A stretch of DNA of 16,797 nucleotides from an uncultured Lachnospiraceae bacterium (lineage in GTDB: Bacteria > Bacillota > Clostridia > Lachnospirales > Lachnospiraceae): assembly GCA_910579645.1 (NCBI GenBank), contig CAJTVK010000098.1, forward strand, positions 1-16,797, in the 5' to 3' direction. The translations under genes were made by a program, and so were the position numbers. A model generated the notes under the pieces. It worked only from the letters and a program-made list of their open reading frames with translations. It was not told where the DNA came from and ran no database searches. Shown one piece after another: positions 1 through 6,831 of the stretch (position 1 is its first letter; the number at the start of each line of letters is the position of its first letter).

Positions 1-81
1 CGCCTGCGGATCGGCCTGCGGGGCGGGGAATCCGAATCCGGAGGAAAAGCCAGCATCCGCCTGCGGATCGGCCTGCGGGGC
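1..81 (+). repeat. In-frame 24-bp direct repeat inside the ACGX peptide gene
   Basis: Bases 1-24 and 58-81 are identical, 57 bp (19 codons) apart, and so in frame. Each codes for the core of one ACGSACGAG unit. The identity at DNA level, not only at protein level, suggests recent duplication and a gene able to change its repeat number. The array may extend upstream of the window. Confidence 0.8.
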
Positions 82-97
82 AGGAGACCCGAAGTAA
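2..97 (+). CDS. ACGX-repeat peptide, C-terminal fragment (RiPP precursor candidate)
   Basis: The frame starting at base 2 is open to a TAA at 95-97 and encodes the last 31 residues of a protein that begins outside the window. The peptide carries two copies of ACGSACGAG separated by a Pro/Glu/Lys-rich spacer and ends in GDPK. Four Cys-Gly pairs in 31 residues match the known ACGX-repeat peptide family, whose genes sit next to a dedicated radical SAM/SPASM protein, and one lies directly downstream here. I infer that this is the substrate of that enzyme. The N-terminal leader, total length and repeat number cannot be seen. Frame 1 is also open (to 111), but its Arg/Leu/Gly reading resembles nothing and does not fit the context. 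Confidence 0.72.
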   Translation, partial: ACGSACGAGNPNPEEKPASACGSACGAGDPK

Positions 98-135
98 GCG
101 TTAATCCGTAAGATATATCATATGGCTTGAACGCT
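97..135 (+). promoter_or_regulatory. Stem-loop right after the ACGX peptide stop codon
   Basis: AGCGTT (97-102) can pair with AACGCT (130-135), and inside it CCGTA (106-110) can pair with TATGG (121-125) with one G-U. It starts at the last base of the stop codon. No T-run follows, so it is not a classic terminator. A hairpin between an abundant precursor peptide and its modifying enzyme often sets mRNA 3' ends or lowers downstream expression; that role is inferred here. Confidence 0.35.
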
Positions 136-164
136 GATGGAGCAGGCATTGGCGTATCAATGCG

Positions 165-199
165 GTCATGGACACACAGTTTTTTTGTGTGCCCATGAT
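165..199 (+). promoter_or_regulatory. Long stem-loop upstream of the radical SAM gene
   Basis: Bases 165-177 pair with 187-199 in a 13-bp stem with one A-C mismatch and one terminal G-U, around a 9-nt loop that is mostly T. The stem ends 21 bases before the AGGAGG ribosome binding site at 221-226. It may act as a processing or attenuation element between the peptide and its enzyme. Its presence also argues against the upstream in-frame ATG at 168, which lies inside the stem. Confidence 0.45.
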
Positions 200-236
200 G
201 GCATCAAAGAGTGATAGTTTAGGAGGGATACCGAAA

Positions 237-1313
237 ATGAAACCATACTTTGCGTTCCAATGGCATATTACAGATGAATGTGACCAAAGATGCAGGCATT
301 GCTATATTTTTTCTGAGGATAACCATATCTGCCTGAAGCAGATGAAATATGAGGAAATGGAAACGGTAGTTTCAAGCTGCCTGGAGATGTGTGAAAGGTT
401 AGGACGTACACCGTATTTTTATATTACAGGCGGCGATCCGATTTTACATAAAGATTTCTGGAAGCTTTGCGAATTATTAAAAAAGCATGCGGTTACTTTT
501 GGTATATTAGGTAATCCGTTCCATCTGACGGATGAGGTATGCAAAAGGCTTTTTGAGTATGGCTGCAGAAAGTACCAGCTTTCCTTGGACGGAATGAGAG
601 AAACGCATGATAGGTTCAGAAAACCCGGCTCTTTTGATATTACGGTAGAAAAGATAGAATGTATCAAGAAATCAGGAATGTATTGTGCGGTCATGTCTAC
701 CGTATCCAGCGCCAATAAAGATGAGTTTCCCGATATCATTGATTTGGTGGTGGATAGAAATGTTGATGTATTTGCATTTGGAAGATACTGTCCTTCGAGA
801 GGGCAGGAAAGCCAAAGGATGCATAAAGATGATTTTTTTCAGGAATATCATATTCCGCCGCTGGAATACAAAGCGTTTTTGGAAAAGTGCTGGACAAAGT
901 ATGAGCAATATAAGGACAGACATACTACCTTTCAATTAAAAGATCATTTGTGGACCTTATTTCTGTATGAAAAAGGAATTTTTAAGATACCGGAAAATGC
1001 GGATAGAAAAATGATATATGATGGCTGCCACTGTGCAATCAGTCATATGACAATTCTTCCGACGGGCGATGTATATGCCTGCCGGAGAATGGAAAGTAAA
1101 GTCGGAAACGTATTCGATACTTCCATGTATGACCTTTTTATAAGCAGCGCTATGGAGAAGTATCGGGATTTTGATAAATTTGAGAAATGTAACAAGTGTG
1201 AGCTTCGTGGGTTTTGCCGTGGCTGTCCGGCTGTGACCTATGGTTATACCGGAAATATGTATGCGCCCGATCCGCAATGCTGGAAAAACGTGGAAATTGA
1301 TTCGGAGGTTTGA
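237..1313 (+). CDS. Radical SAM/SPASM peptide-modifying enzyme, ACGX system
   Basis: A 358-residue radical SAM protein. CxxxCxxC (C15, C19, C22) would hold the SAM-cleaving [4Fe-4S] cluster, and YITGGDP is the GGxP-type SAM-binding strand. The C-terminal part is a SPASM-like domain with C264, C266, C282, C318, C321, C327, C330 and C348 for auxiliary clusters. Family knowledge: radical SAM/SPASM proteins next to short Cys-rich peptides install thioether or related cross-links. The adjacent ACGX peptide fragment points to the ACGX-system family, whose product is not known to me. The start at 237 is chosen because AGGAGG at 221-226 lies 10 bases before it; an in-frame ATG at 168 would add 23 unlikely residues. 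It is cytoplasmic and the first enzyme of a five-gene operon, ending 1 bp before the next start. Confidence 0.85.
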   Translation: MKPYFAFQWHITDECDQRCRHCYIFSEDNHICLKQMKYEEMETVVSSCLEMCERLGRTPYFYITGGDPILHKDFWKLCELLKKHAVTFGILGNPFHLTDEVCKRLFEYGCRKYQLSLDGMRETHDRFRKPGSFDITVEKIECIKKSGMYCAVMSTVSSANKDEFPDIIDLVVDRNVDVFAFGRYCPSRGQESQRMHKDDFFQEYHIPPLEYKAFLEKCWTKYEQYKDRHTTFQLKDHLWTLFLYEKGIFKIPENADRKMIYDGCHCAISHMTILPTGDVYACRRMESKVGNVFDTSMYDLFISSAMEKYRDFDKFEKCNKCELRGFCRGCPAVTYGYTGNMYAPDPQCWKNVEIDSEV

Positions 1314-1314
1314 T

Positions 1315-1905
1315 ATGGACATTTTAGCCGTAATGAAAAAACGCAGGTCTGTCCGTAAGTATCAGGATAAACAGATTGACAGGGCAGATTTGGAAAAAAT
1401 TATTGAGGCGGGATTGTATGCGCCAAACGCAGGAGGCGGACAGAGGGCAAGGATTGTTGCCGTCCGTAACAAAGCATTAGCCGAGAAAATCGGCAGGCTT
1501 AACCTTGCCTGCTTTGACCGAAGCCGCCTTGCAGGAGGTCATGTTTCATCGGAACAGCCCAGTAATATTGACGATCCGACAATAAAAAACGGATTTTACG
1601 GAGCACCTACGGTATGTGTTATTTTTGGCCCGAAGAATTTTTTATATAGTATTCCCGATGCGTTCTGCTGTGCGGAAAATATGGTGCTTGAAGCGGCAAA
1701 TTTAGGCATTGCATCGTGCATCGTTGCAAGAGGGGAAGAAACGTTTGATAATGAAGCCGGAAGGGAGTTATGGAAGGAATGGGAGATTCCCGATACCGAT
1801 ACAGCCCGCTGTTTTGTGATACTGGGGTACTGCGATGGCAGCTATCCGCAAATAAAACCAAGAAAAGAAAACCGATTTTTGATGATAGATGAGGAGGAAG
1901 AGTAA
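1315..1905 (+). CDS. Nitroreductase-family FMN oxidoreductase
   Basis: A 196-residue protein, normal length for the small nitroreductase family. The N-terminal KKRRSVRKY is the usual phosphate-binding stretch for FMN, and APNAGGGQ follows as in relatives. The C-terminal half has the ENMVLEAANLGIASC helix typical of the fold and the GYCDGSYP/KPRKENR ending. Such enzymes move hydride from NAD(P)H, or electrons from ferredoxin, to quinones, nitro groups or C=C/C=N bonds; some dehydrogenate peptide azolines. The natural substrate cannot be read from sequence. GGAGGT at 1304-1309 sets the ATG at 1315, 1 bp after the radical SAM stop. Context suggests a redox step on the ACGX peptide or electron supply to its enzyme. 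Confidence 0.85.
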   Translation: MDILAVMKKRRSVRKYQDKQIDRADLEKIIEAGLYAPNAGGGQRARIVAVRNKALAEKIGRLNLACFDRSRLAGGHVSSEQPSNIDDPTIKNGFYGAPTVCVIFGPKNFLYSIPDAFCCAENMVLEAANLGIASCIVARGEETFDNEAGRELWKEWEIPDTDTARCFVILGYCDGSYPQIKPRKENRFLMIDEEEE

Positions 1906-1908
1906 GTT

Positions 1909-2541
1909 ATGGATGCACAGACTTGTTTAAAGAAGCTGCAGTATATCGGAGTGCTCAATTTTGCCACTGTGGATAAATTCGGAAAACCACAGATAAGGAA
2001 TATCAGCGCCATTCATTATGAGGGGCAGGCCATGTATTTTTTCACGGCAAGGGGCAAAGCCTTTTGTGAAGAACTGCTGTCGGACGGTGAAGTTCAGATA
2101 TTGGGATATACAAAATATAAAGAGATGATAAGGCTTTCCGCAAAAGCCGAAAAAGTATCGGAACAGGAGCAAAGGAAATGGATGGATACAATCTTTGAGG
2201 AACAGCCCTATTTATCCAATGTTTATCCCGGCAGCACAAGGGAAATCGGCATTGTTTTCTGTATCCGGAATGCAGAAATCGAATATTTCAATCTTGGTGT
2301 AAACCCGATTTTCCGTGAAAAGTATGTCATTGGAAATGCGGCCATAACCGAAAAAGGGTATGCGATCTCGCACAACTGCATCGGCTGCGGCAAATGTCTG
2401 AAAAACTGTCCGCAGAGATGTATTGTGGCCGGAAAGCCATATGAAATCATGCAGGAACATTGTCTTCACTGCGGAAACTGTTATGAAAAATGCCCTGTGG
2501 GGGCTGTAATAAGGCGGGGAGTGACAAATGAATCAGAATGA
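1909..2541 (+). CDS. Pyridoxamine 5'-phosphate oxidase-like protein fused to a 2x[4Fe-4S] ferredoxin
   Basis: A 210-residue fusion. Residues 1-130 resemble the flavin-binding split-barrel of the pyridoxamine-phosphate-oxidase-like superfamily (GVLNFATVDKFGKPQIRNIS and MYFFTARGKAF stretches). Residues 155-200 are a bacterial-type ferredoxin with two CxxCxxCxxxCP motifs (C157/160/163/167 and C185/188/191/195). The arrangement suits electron transfer between a flavin and low-potential Fe-S partners. In this operon it could reduce the radical SAM clusters or serve the neighbouring nitroreductase (inference). GAGGAGGA at 1891-1898 precedes the ATG, 3 bp after the previous stop. The end overlaps the macrodomain gene by 14 bp. 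Confidence 0.82.
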   Translation: MDAQTCLKKLQYIGVLNFATVDKFGKPQIRNISAIHYEGQAMYFFTARGKAFCEELLSDGEVQILGYTKYKEMIRLSAKAEKVSEQEQRKWMDTIFEEQPYLSNVYPGSTREIGIVFCIRNAEIEYFNLGVNPIFREKYVIGNAAITEKGYAISHNCIGCGKCLKNCPQRCIVAGKPYEIMQEHCLHCGNCYEKCPVGAVIRRGVTNESE

Positions 2542-3325
2542 AAGAAGACATTATCTTATCGCAGGCTTATTAAATGAGCAGCCGCAATATAAGGAAAGGA
2601 AAGTGCCAAACAGCATACAGGAACAGAAATTGCTGCTGCGCGCATTGCTTAATGTGCGTATGCCGGAGAAGGTTTCCGGCGAATTTCTGAAAGTTCAGGA
2701 TGATTATCTGAGGGAAGAAACAGCGGAAAAGGGGATTGTAAAGCTTTCGGATTTACAGCCCATACAAAAGGGCATTTATCTCTGGAAGGGGGATATTACA
2801 AGGCTGGCGGCGGATGCCATCGTGAATGCGGCCAATAGCGGAATGACAGGATGCTACCAGCCTAACCATGCCTGCATTGATAACTGTATTCATACCTTTG
2901 CAGGAATACAGTTACGGCTTGCATGTGCGGAGATTATGGAAAAGCAAGGTTTTCCGGAACCTGTGGGCCGGGCAAAAATAACCTCGGGCTATAATCTGCC
3001 CTGTAAATATGTGCTTCACACAGTGGGGCCGGCGGTAAACCGAACAGCCGGCGGCTATGAAGAACTTACTTCGGGACATTGCAGACAGCTTGCGTCCTGT
3101 TATCGGTCCTGTATGGAATTTGCAGAGGAAAACGGCTGCGGCAGTTTGGCATTCTGCTGTATCTCAACAGGAGTCTTCCATTTTCCGAACCAAAGAGCGG
3201 CAGAGATTGCGGTGAGGACTGTGAAAGAGTACAGGGAAAATACGGGAAGCAAAATGGAGGTGGTATTTAATGTCTTTCGGGAGGATGACTATGAAATCTA
3301 CGAGAACCTGCTTAGGAACAATTGA
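2528..3325 (+). CDS. Zinc-containing macrodomain protein-ADP-ribose hydrolase
   Basis: A 265-residue protein with a helical N-terminal part (about 1-75) and a macrodomain. ADP-ribose-binding landmarks are GDIT (88-91), VNAANS (99-104) and STGVFHFP (213-220). C109, H114 and C116, within GCYQPNHACIDN, match the zinc-ligand motif of the Zn-macrodomains found in staphylococci and streptococci. In that family the enzyme removes mono-ADP-ribose placed by a class M sirtuin, and the pair is encoded together; the next gene here is such a sirtuin. The gene overlaps its upstream neighbour by 14 bp and the sirtuin by 56 bp, so the three are probably translationally coupled. Confidence 0.9.
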   Translation: MNQNERRHYLIAGLLNEQPQYKERKVPNSIQEQKLLLRALLNVRMPEKVSGEFLKVQDDYLREETAEKGIVKLSDLQPIQKGIYLWKGDITRLAADAIVNAANSGMTGCYQPNHACIDNCIHTFAGIQLRLACAEIMEKQGFPEPVGRAKITSGYNLPCKYVLHTVGPAVNRTAGGYEELTSGHCRQLASCYRSCMEFAEENGCGSLAFCCISTGVFHFPNQRAAEIAVRTVKEYRENTGSKMEVVFNVFREDDYEIYENLLRNN

Positions 3326-4136
3326 ACAGTTAAGAGAACAAATAGAAAATACGGATGTAATCGTTATCGGAGCGGGGGCAGGACTATCCGCTTCCGCCGG
3401 ATTTACTTACAACGGGGAACGTTTTCATAAGTATTTCGGGGACTTCATTGAAAAATACCATTTCCGTAATATGTATGAGGGCGGCTTTCATCCTTTTGAC
3501 AGTCCGGAAGAATATTGGGCGTATTGGAGCCGGTACATTTATATTAACCGCTATATGGATGCGCCGAAACCCGTTTATGAACATTTGTTCCGGTTGGTAA
3601 AGGATAAAGACTATTTTGTGCTGACGACAAATGTGGACCATTGTTTTCAAAAAGCGGGATTTGCAAAAGAACGGTTATTTTATATGCAGGGGGATTACGG
3701 GCTTTTCCAATGTCAGACACCATGCAGGCCGTACACATATGAGAATGAGGCACAGGTAAAACGCATGGCAGAAGAGCAGAAGGATATGCGTATTCCCACA
3801 GAACAGATTCCTAAGTGTCCGGTTTGCGGAAAACCGATGACTATGAACTTGCGGGCGGATTCTTCTTTTGTGCAGGATGAGGGGTGGAAGGTTCATGCCG
3901 GTTATTATGAGAAGTTTCTTAATACACATAAGAAAAGCAAAATCCTGTTTTTGGAATTGGGTGTGGGTTACAATACTCCGGGTATAGTGAAATTTTCTTT
4001 CTGGAGCATGACAGCGGAAAATCCAAAGGCAACCTATGCCTGCATCAATTTAGGGGATGCCCGCGCCCCAAGGGAAATCAGAGAACGCTCCATCTGTATT
4101 GATGCAGATATTGGGAAGGTGCTCGAACAATTATAA
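3270..4136 (+). CDS. Class M sirtuin (SirTM), predicted protein mono-ADP-ribosyltransferase
   Basis: A 288-residue Sir2-fold protein. GAGAGLSASAGF (34-45) is the NAD-binding loop and TTNVDH (119-124) matches the sirtuin TxNxD motif. Q140, in MQGDYG, stands where ordinary sirtuins have their catalytic His, the known mark of SirTM enzymes that ADP-ribosylate proteins instead of deacylating them. C148, C152, C183 and C186 form the likely structural zinc site. ATG 3270 has GGAGG at 3256-3260; an alternative ATG at 3291 has GGGAGG at 3279-3284 and would remove 7 residues. Known SirTM operons also encode the lipoyl carrier GcvH-L and a lipoate ligase, neither of which is present here. Instead the operon carries the ACGX redox genes, so the ADP-ribosylation target is unknown. 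Confidence 0.88.
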   Translation: MSFGRMTMKSTRTCLGTIEQLREQIENTDVIVIGAGAGLSASAGFTYNGERFHKYFGDFIEKYHFRNMYEGGFHPFDSPEEYWAYWSRYIYINRYMDAPKPVYEHLFRLVKDKDYFVLTTNVDHCFQKAGFAKERLFYMQGDYGLFQCQTPCRPYTYENEAQVKRMAEEQKDMRIPTEQIPKCPVCGKPMTMNLRADSSFVQDEGWKVHAGYYEKFLNTHKKSKILFLELGVGYNTPGIVKFSFWSMTAENPKATYACINLGDARAPREIRERSICIDADIGKVLEQL

Positions 4137-4418
4137 GACAATAGAGTCTCAAGTATCCCTTCTGGCAGATGACGGCGCAGAATATGCAGAGGCATTGATT
4201 TTCCACCGGTAAATCGGAATGACATCTTGGAAAAGCATTATATTTGTAGTAAAATGAAATTACGAATAAATATGTATTTGCACGAAAACAAGGAACGGAA
4301 GGATTTATCTGCTTTTGGGACAGCATATGAAAGCGCAAGCGGGGGGACAAAGCCTGGCTTATGCTTCCGGTGAAGGGCGATTGGATTCGGCAATGGCGGA
4401 TTAAGGGGACGGGCACTG
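4137..4418 (+). other. Intergenic region and leader of the ECF operon
   Basis: No convincing gene or terminator is visible. A promoter lies at 4227-4255. The leader after it (about 4262-4418) is GC-rich near its end and can form stems such as AGCATA 4322-4327 with TATGCT 4360-4365. I could not match it to a known riboswitch. A 25-codon ORF (ATG 4327 to TAA 4404) ends 14 bp before the ATPase but has no clear ribosome binding site. A frame open after the sirtuin stop, to TAA at about 4214, reads like decayed coding sequence. Confidence 0.4.
4227..4255 (+). promoter_or_regulatory. Sigma-A-type promoter for the ECF operon
   Basis: TTGGAA (4227-4232), a 17-bp spacer, then TAAAAT (4250-4255): four of six and five of six matches to consensus with ideal spacing. 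Transcription would begin near 4262, giving a 5' leader of about 157 nt before the ATPase start. Confidence 0.5.
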
Positions 4419-6044
4419 ATGATTGAGTTTAAAGACTATACTTTTCAATATCGGAATCAGAAAGAACCGGCTTTACGGAATATCAACCTGACGATATGTC
4501 CAGGGGAGCGGATTTTGGTGGCAGGGCCATCCGGTTCCGGGAAATCGACGCTTGCCTATTGCATGAACGGGTTGGTTCCTTTTTTATTTGCCGGTAAGAG
4601 CAGCGGGACGGTTACGGTGATGGGAGAAAACCCTGCCAAGGCAGGGGCGTTAAAAATGTCCCGGACAGTCAGGACGGTTCTTCAGGATGCGGACAGTCAG
4701 TTTGTGGGGAGAACGGTTGCTGAGGATATTGCATTTATTTTGGAAAATGAGGGGATGCGGCAGGAGGAAATGGTTTTCCGCGTGAAAAAGATGGCAGAAG
4801 CAGTGGGGGCGGAATCGTTTCTGGAACGGGTTCCGGCAGAATTATCCCGCGGACAGAGGCAGAGAGTCGCCATGGCGGGCGCTTTGGCGGAGGAAGCGGA
4901 GGTATTTCTGCTTGACTCGCCGTTGTCCGGCCTGGATCCGGATGCAAGGAAACATATCCTTGGGCTGATAGGGGAAATAAGCCGAAGGAAGAATTCCACG
5001 GTTATCATGATTGAGCAGCAGGCGGAGGAGGTGCTGAGCTGGAAGGCGGATCGTATGATAATAATGGAAGGCGGACGTATTGCGGCGGAAGGGAAGCCGG
5101 AACGGCTGCTGAACGAAGGTATTGGAAGGGACTATGGATTTCGGAGGCCGTTTTGTACAGTGCCTTCCCGGCAGGGCAGTGGCCAAGCGGCGGAAGACGG
5201 GGATGCGGGGCGGAAAGAAGATATGCCCTCTCATTCCTGCAGGAAGCGGGCAGGGCAGGCGGTGCTGTCCGTGAAGAATCTGTATTTTTCTTATGAGGAA
5301 GGGGTGCCGGTGCTTCAGCATATTCATTTCGACATCGGGAAAGGGGAAACGGTCAGCCTTATCGGGAAGAACGGAGGAGGGAAGTCCGTCATTGGGGAAA
5401 TTATTTGTGGTTTTCGGAAACCTGCCAGAGGTTCGGTTACTTTCCGGGGGGAGGATATGTTAAGCAAAACCGTTAAGGAGCGGGGAGAGAAAATCGGCTT
5501 GGTCACACAGACCCCGGCACAGATGCTGTCCGGGGGGACGGTTTATAAGGCAGTGGCGGCAGGGCTTATGACACGGGGCATTCCGAAAAGGGAAGCAAAG
5601 GAGCGGATTGACCGTGTGTTAGAAGTGTGCGGGCTGCTTCCGTTTGCCGGCCAAAAGATTTCCGCATTGAGTTTCGGGGAGAAAAAGCGGGTGATGATAG
5701 CTTCCGTTTTGGTAAGTAACCCGGAGGTAATCATACTGGATGACCCGACCACGGGGCTGGATAACCGGCATTGTGCAAAAATCATGGAATATTTGCAGAA
5801 GTTAAAGAAAGAATGCGGCACGGTTATCGTGCTGATTACACAGGACATGCATTTGGCATCGGAGTATTCGGACAGAGCAATTGTAGTAGCCGACGGGCAT
5901 TTGCTGGCGGACGGCACAGCGGCAAAGGTATTGGCGGATGAAGTCATTGTAAGGAAAGCCTGTCTGGGACAGGGGATGCTGCCGGAAACGGCAGGAAAGT
6001 GCGGTATCGGAAATCTGCCGGGAGGGAGGGGGACGGCGCGGTGA
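4419..6044 (+). CDS. ECF-type ABC transporter ATPase, two NBDs fused (EcfA-EcfA')
   Basis: A 541-residue protein with two complete ABC domains in tandem. NBD1: Walker A GPSGSGKST (36-44), signature LSRGQRQR, Walker B VFLLDSP (162-168). NBD2: Walker A GKNGGGKS (about 315-322), signature LSFGEKKR, Walker B ILDDP (439-443). They are joined by a charged linker at about 245-285. This is the ATPase module that powers group II ECF vitamin or metal importers together with EcfT and an S component. Both sites are unusual: the catalytic Glu after Walker B is S167 and D442, and the H-loop His appears as Gln (Q200 and Q475). An S component is not encoded nearby, so the substrate is unknown. The stop overlaps the GTG start of EcfT (GTGA). 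Confidence 0.88.
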   Translation: MIEFKDYTFQYRNQKEPALRNINLTICPGERILVAGPSGSGKSTLAYCMNGLVPFLFAGKSSGTVTVMGENPAKAGALKMSRTVRTVLQDADSQFVGRTVAEDIAFILENEGMRQEEMVFRVKKMAEAVGAESFLERVPAELSRGQRQRVAMAGALAEEAEVFLLDSPLSGLDPDARKHILGLIGEISRRKNSTVIMIEQQAEEVLSWKADRMIIMEGGRIAAEGKPERLLNEGIGRDYGFRRPFCTVPSRQGSGQAAEDGDAGRKEDMPSHSCRKRAGQAVLSVKNLYFSYEEGVPVLQHIHFDIGKGETVSLIGKNGGGKSVIGEIICGFRKPARGSVTFRGEDMLSKTVKERGEKIGLVTQTPAQMLSGGTVYKAVAAGLMTRGIPKREAKERIDRVLEVCGLLPFAGQKISALSFGEKKRVMIASVLVSNPEVIILDDPTTGLDNRHCAKIMEYLQKLKKECGTVIVLITQDMHLASEYSDRAIVVADGHLLADGTAAKVLADEVIVRKACLGQGMLPETAGKCGIGNLPGGRGTAR

Positions 6045-6808
6045 GGATTTTGGCTTATGAAGAGAAGGATACATGGATTCACCGTCTGAGCGGCGTGACA
6101 AAGCTGTTTTTCCTTTTGGTTTGGATTCTGACCGGCATGCTGTCTTTTGATACAAGAGTGCTGTTGGCAATGTTGGCAGGGAGTGTGCTCATTTTTAGGA
6201 TGTCGGGAACGGATTGGGAACAGGCGGGGGACACGGTAAAGTTCTTTTTCTCTGTTCTGCTGATTTTTTTGGTTATAATTTTTCTGGTGGATCCGTATAG
6301 GGGGACGGAGGTTTATGGGACGAGGGCGGATTTGTTTCATATAGCCGGGAAGTTTTGGCTGACGAAAGAGCAGATTTTTTATGAATGCAATGTTATGGTG
6401 AAAGGGGTATCTGCTATTTTGACGGTATCCGCATTTACGTCCACGACGGATCCCGGTGAATTGGCGGCAGCCGTAAACCGCATTGGCATTCCGTATAAGA
6501 TAGGATACCGGATGGCGGCCGTGCTGCGTTATCTGCCGGAGCGGCAGGCGGCTCTTAGGGAAAGAAAAAGTGGCCGGGAGGAAGCTTTTTTATCCCGGAT
6601 GTTTTCAGGAAATCGCCGAAGGGGAGAAAAGAGACGGATAATGGAGATGAGAGGGTACGGCAGGCAGAGGAAGAGGACTTGGTATGCGGGGAAGAAGCTG
6701 ACGGGGGCGGACTGCGCTGTGATGGCAGTGACGGCGGCAGTATCGGCATTGCTCTTATTCTTTACCTTTCGGGACGGAAACCGGTTTTATAACCCGTTTA
6801 TAAAGTAG
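6041..6808 (+). CDS. ecfT: ECF transporter transmembrane component (EcfT/CbiQ family)
   Basis: A 255-residue membrane protein with a hydrophobic N-terminal half (helices at about 15-35, 38-55 and 67-90), a hydrophobic segment near 125-140 and a last helix near 225-245. Between them is a basic cytoplasmic region with the conserved EcfT-type RG motif in EMRGYG, the coupling helix contact to the ATPases. The GTG at 6041 is chosen because it overlaps the ATPase stop as GTGA and follows GGGAGGGAGG; an ATG at 5999 would lie deep inside the ATPase gene. It scaffolds the fused ATPase and an S component encoded elsewhere. Confidence 0.82.
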   Translation: MRILAYEEKDTWIHRLSGVTKLFFLLVWILTGMLSFDTRVLLAMLAGSVLIFRMSGTDWEQAGDTVKFFFSVLLIFLVIIFLVDPYRGTEVYGTRADLFHIAGKFWLTKEQIFYECNVMVKGVSAILTVSAFTSTTDPGELAAAVNRIGIPYKIGYRMAAVLRYLPERQAALRERKSGREEAFLSRMFSGNRRRGEKRRIMEMRGYGRQRKRTWYAGKKLTGADCAVMAVTAAVSALLLFFTFRDGNRFYNPFIK

Positions 6809-6831
6809 TGTACGGGACAAGGAGAAAAATA

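Noticed and set aside
1..111. Arg/Leu/Gly-rich reading in frame 1 upstream of the radical SAM gene
   Set aside because: Open only because of GC-rich repeats; frame 2 gives the recognisable ACGX peptide and fits the neighbour.
168..236. N-terminal extension of the radical SAM protein from the ATG at 168
   Set aside because: This start lies inside a stem-loop without a ribosome binding site, while AGGAGG clearly serves the ATG at 237.
4320..4404. Possible cyclic-di-GMP, cobalamin or TPP riboswitch in front of the ECF ATPase
   Set aside because: Short stretches look similar, but the conserved core blocks of each class are missing; only a generic structured leader can be claimed.
5543..6340. 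Long minus-strand ORF across the ECF genes
   Set aside because: Antisense to clearly recognised ATPase and EcfT motifs; no start signal.
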